From: CAJCJE01 sp036494465
Lineage (GTDB): Bacteria; Actinomycetota; Actinomycetes; Mycobacteriales; Pseudonocardiaceae
Length of the DNA stretch: 64,000 nt
Assembly: GCA_036494465.1 (NCBI GenBank)
Contig: DASXOJ010000018.1
Location: forward strand, 1-64,000
Direction: 5' to 3'
Part shown: positions 61,800 to 64,000 of the stretch, one piece after another
How the letters are laid out: each line of letters starts with the position of its first letter
How positions within the stretch are numbered: the stretch's first letter is position 1
The notes under the pieces: generated by a model
Told to the model about the DNA's origin: nothing
The model's input: the letters and a program-made list of their open reading frames with translations, nothing else
Databases searched by the model: none
Made by a program: the position numbers and the translations under genes

Positions 61800-62440
61800 C
61801 GCGCGTCCAGCCCGAGCAGGCGGACCACGGCGGCGACCTGGTCGGCGTAGTGCTGCACGAATTCGGGGGAGTGCGGGTCGGCCTCGCAGACACCCTCGAT
61901 CACGTGCGGCAGCGTGGTGGTCGCCATCGCCGCCGCCATCAGCATGACGGTCAGGCAGGCTGGGTCGATCTCCTCGGGCAGTTTGCCCGCCTTCTGCAAC
62001 TCGCGCAGGCCCTGCACGCCGTTCTGGAGCTGCTCCGACCTCGGTTTGTGGTCCGGATCGGTCTCCGGCCCTTCGTATTCCAGGCCGTTCCACGCCAGCA
62101 GGCGCACCCCGTCCGGGTGGCGCAGGACTTCCAGCGCGTACTGCCGGATCTGTTCGGACATCGGCATGTCCGGCGTGACCAGGTCCCGCTCGCGCTGCCG
62201 CCAGCTCTCGGAAATGGCTTGGTAGAGCCCTTCCTTGCCACCGAAGTAGTACGAGATCAGCTGCTGGTTGACGCCCGCCCGCGCCGAGATGGCGCCGATC
62301 CGCGCGCCCGCGTAGCCGTGTGCCGCGAACTCGGCGGTCGCCGCGTCCAGGATCAGCTTCTTGGTGCGCTCAGGGTCGCGTTGCCGCTCCTGCGGCGTTG
62401 GTGACCTGCGCGGGTTCGACCTGGTCTTGGGCGACGTCAC
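61796..62440 (-). CDS. TetR/AcrR-family regulator
   Basis: A 214-residue protein starting at the GTG at 62440. The HTH domain is at about 24-70: RTKKLILDAATAEFAAHGYA, ARIGAISARAGVNQQLISYY and FGGKEGLYQAI. The C-terminal part is the helical ligand pocket, with an unusual VRLLAWNGLEYEGPETDPDH segment. It is divergent from an MFS exporter gene, the classical repressor/pump arrangement (TetR/TetA, ActR/ActA), so it probably represses the exporter until the product binds. Confidence 0.92.
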   Translation of the reverse strand: MTSPKTRSNPRRSPTPQERQRDPERTKKLILDAATAEFAAHGYAGARIGAISARAGVNQQLISYYFGGKEGLYQAISESWRQRERDLVTPDMPMSEQIRQYALEVLRHPDGVRLLAWNGLEYEGPETDPDHKPRSEQLQNGVQGLRELQKAGKLPEEIDPACLTVMLMAAAMATTTLPHVIEGVCEADPHSPEFVQHYADQVAAVVRLLGLDAR

Positions 62441-62581
62441 CAGTCAATCATACACCCAAGACGCTGTACCATCCATCCAATTAACCTAATCAAACAACTG
62501 ATTGACAAAGTTGTCCAGATGTCTGATCATCGGATCGTCCGGCCGCTCGGCCGGACTACCGGATGAGGGAGGAATACCGCT
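62441..62581. promoter_or_regulatory. TetR/MFS divergent promoter with inverted repeats
   Basis: This 141-bp AT-rich gap separates the TetR and MFS genes. GTCAATCA (62443-62450) and TGATTGAC (62499-62506) are inverted copies of the same 8-mer, one near each gene start, and AACT-N9-AGTT overlaps the second copy. This is a natural pair of operators for the TetR protein. Exact promoter boxes are not assigned. Confidence 0.55.
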
Positions 62582-63991
62582 GTGGAAAGGCATCCGCGCA
62601 GGTGGTGGGCGCTGGCGGTGACGATCCTGGCTGTCCTGGCCGACATGGTGGACAACCAGATCGTCTCGGTCGCGCTACCGACCATCAAGCACGCGCTCGG
62701 CACCGGCGACGCCGCATTGCAGTGGATTTCCGCTGTCTACGCGCTCGGCTTCGCCGTCACCCTGATCACCGGCGGCCGACTGGGCGACCGGTACGGCGTC
62801 CGGCGCCTGTTCCTGCTGGGCATGACCGTGTTCACCGTGTCGTCGACGGTCGGCGGGCTCGCGCCCTCGGTCGGGGTGCTGATCGGCGCCCGGGTCGTGC
62901 AGGGGATCGGCTCCGGTCTGATGGTGCCGCAGGTGTTGTCGTTCATCTTCGCCGAGTTCGCGCCCGAGGAACGCACCAAGGCGATGACGCTGTTCTCGGC
63001 CGCGTTCCCGGTCGGCGGCCTGGCTGGTCCGATCCTCGGTGGCGTGCTCACCGAGGCCAACCTGTTCGGTCTCGGCTGGCGGGCGATCTTCCTGGTGAAC
63101 GTGCCGATCGGGGTGATCGCGCTGCTCGGCGCGCTCGCCACAATGCCGAGGCGGGCCGGATTCGCCGAGCACCGGATCGACGTGACGGGTGTCGCGCTGC
63201 TGACGCTCGGGCTGGTCGCGATCTTCTACCCGTTGGTGCAGGGGCGCGAACTCGGGTGGCCTGCCTGGAGCATCGGCATGCTGGTCGCGGCGATCCCGGT
63301 GCTGGCGATCTTCGTGCTCCAGCAACGACGTTGCCGGGAACCGTTGATACCGGGCGCTTTGCTGAAGTTCCGCAGTTTGACCGGCGGACTCGCGGTGATG
63401 TTCTGCGTCAACATGGCGGTCGGCGTGTTCTTCGTGCTGACCCTGCACCTCCAGTTGGGTATCGGTTTTTCACCGCTCAAGGCCGCGCTGACCATCGTGC
63501 CCGCGACGCTGGGCATCGTGGCAGGCAACGTCGTCGCCATGCGGACCGGCGGTCGCGTGGTCACCGCGACCTCGGTGGTGGTGCTGTTGCTCAGCCTCGC
63601 GGGCATCGCGGGGTTGGTCGTGGGACTGGGTAACAGCCTGAGCTCGTGGGCACTACTGGGTCCGCTGGTCGGGCTCGGGCTGGGCCTTGGCGGCACGCTC
63701 GGCACACTGTTCACGCTGTCCACTTCGGAGGTTCGACCGGAACAGGCCGGTGCCGCGTCGGGTCTGGTGAACACCACCGTCCAGCTCGGCACCGCGAGTG
63801 GCATCGCAGTGTTCGGCACGGTGTTCTTCGCCAGGCTGGGCAGCGGCTACGTGCCCGCAACGTCCAGTGCCCTGGTGGTCAGCTGCGGTGTGCTGGTGCT
63901 CGCGCTGCTGCTGACGGCCGTGTTGCCGAAGCGTCAGCGTGCCGTGCAGAGCGGGTTGAGCACGTTGTCCTTGGAGAAGCAGGGCGTGTAA
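62582..63991 (+). CDS. MFS drug exporter (DHA2 type)
   Basis: A 469-residue membrane protein starting at the GTG at 62582, with GGGAGGAA upstream. The helix 1 region reads LADMVDNQIVSVALPTIKHA, a DHA2-like DxxIVxVALP motif; loop 2-3 is GGRLGDRYGVRRLFLLG; about 14 hydrophobic segments follow, with ASGLVNTTVQLGTASGIAVF near helix 13. It is the likely efflux pump for the finished polyketide, controlled by the divergent TetR protein. It ends nine bases before the window edge. Confidence 0.92.
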   Translation: MERHPRRWWALAVTILAVLADMVDNQIVSVALPTIKHALGTGDAALQWISAVYALGFAVTLITGGRLGDRYGVRRLFLLGMTVFTVSSTVGGLAPSVGVLIGARVVQGIGSGLMVPQVLSFIFAEFAPEERTKAMTLFSAAFPVGGLAGPILGGVLTEANLFGLGWRAIFLVNVPIGVIALLGALATMPRRAGFAEHRIDVTGVALLTLGLVAIFYPLVQGRELGWPAWSIGMLVAAIPVLAIFVLQQRRCREPLIPGALLKFRSLTGGLAVMFCVNMAVGVFFVLTLHLQLGIGFSPLKAALTIVPATLGIVAGNVVAMRTGGRVVTATSVVVLLLSLAGIAGLVVGLGNSLSSWALLGPLVGLGLGLGGTLGTLFTLSTSEVRPEQAGAASGLVNTTVQLGTASGIAVFGTVFFARLGSGYVPATSSALVVSCGVLVLALLLTAVLPKRQRAVQSGLSTLSLEKQGV

Positions 63992-64000
63992 CCCGCGCAG

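Overview
The window is high-GC DNA (clearly near 70% G+C in coding regions, with GTG/TTG starts and strong G/C third positions) from an actinomycete. The mix of genes fits a rare actinomycete such as a member of the Pseudonocardiaceae, but no rRNA or housekeeping marker fixes the genus. Almost all of it, from about 2.4 kb to 64 kb, is one large type II (aromatic) polyketide gene cluster. The left 2.3 kb looks like ordinary chromosome: a nucleoside hydrolase cut by the window edge, a decayed adenosylhomocysteinase-like fragment, a small membrane protein and an enoyl-CoA hydratase/isomerase. A perfect 30-bp palindrome (2361-2390) separates them from the cluster.

Layout. 10903 down to 2403 is one minus-strand operon running TcmI-type cyclase, cupin, ketosynthase KS-alpha, chain length factor KS-beta, acyl carrier protein, TcmN-type aromatase, DUF1772 protein, small protein, fused acetyl-CoA carboxylase carboxyltransferase, biotin carrier and biotin carboxylase; many junctions are 4-bp ATGA/GTGA overlaps. 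11.4-13.3 kb is a SARP activator. 13.4-18.1 kb is a minus-strand operon with a second DUF1772 protein, an F420-type (LLM) oxidoreductase, a hydroxyisobutyrate-dehydrogenase-like enzyme, a SchA/CurD cyclase, a ketoreductase and a flavin-dependent halogenase. 18.3-26.8 kb holds tailoring enzymes: two FAD monooxygenases, a SnoaL-like protein, an O-methyltransferase, three SDRs, two ABM monooxygenases and a second LLM enzyme. A second SARP lies at 27.0-28.9 kb. 29.3-41.6 kb carries three P450s, two TenA-like proteins, a methyltransferase, an asparagine-synthetase-type amidotransferase, two FAD monooxygenases and an NmrA-like protein. 41.7-50.4 kb has an FAD monooxygenase, two SDRs, two MFS exporters, two methyltransferases and a PadR regulator. 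A secreted beta-helix protein (50.4-52.0 kb) and about 0.9 kb with no supported gene follow. 52.9-61.5 kb has a glycosyltransferase, a [3Fe-4S] ferredoxin, a second SchA/CurD cyclase, an O-methyltransferase, a medium-chain reductase, two DnrF-like FAD monooxygenases and a third LLM enzyme. The right edge is a TetR regulator divergent from an MFS exporter.

How the parts work together (inference). AccAD/AccB/AccC would raise malonyl-CoA supply; KS-alpha/KS-beta/ACP build a long poly-beta-ketone; the TcmN-type aromatase, the TcmI and SchA/CurD cyclases, the cupin and ketoreductases fold it into a pentangular polyphenol. Seven class A flavoprotein monooxygenases, three P450s, two ABM and two DUF1772 oxygenases then oxidise it heavily. 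A halogenase predicts chlorination, an AsnB-type amidotransferase predicts a nitrogen (lactam or pyridone ring), five methyltransferases predict several O/N/C-methyl groups, and a glycosyltransferase without deoxysugar genes predicts a sugar borrowed from primary metabolism. This enzyme set best matches the polycyclic xanthone group (xantholipin, lysolipin, kibdelone, kigamicin type), but the actual product cannot be read from sequence alone. Missing from the window: malonyl transacylase, phosphopantetheinyl transferase, ferredoxin reductase and sugar biosynthesis genes.
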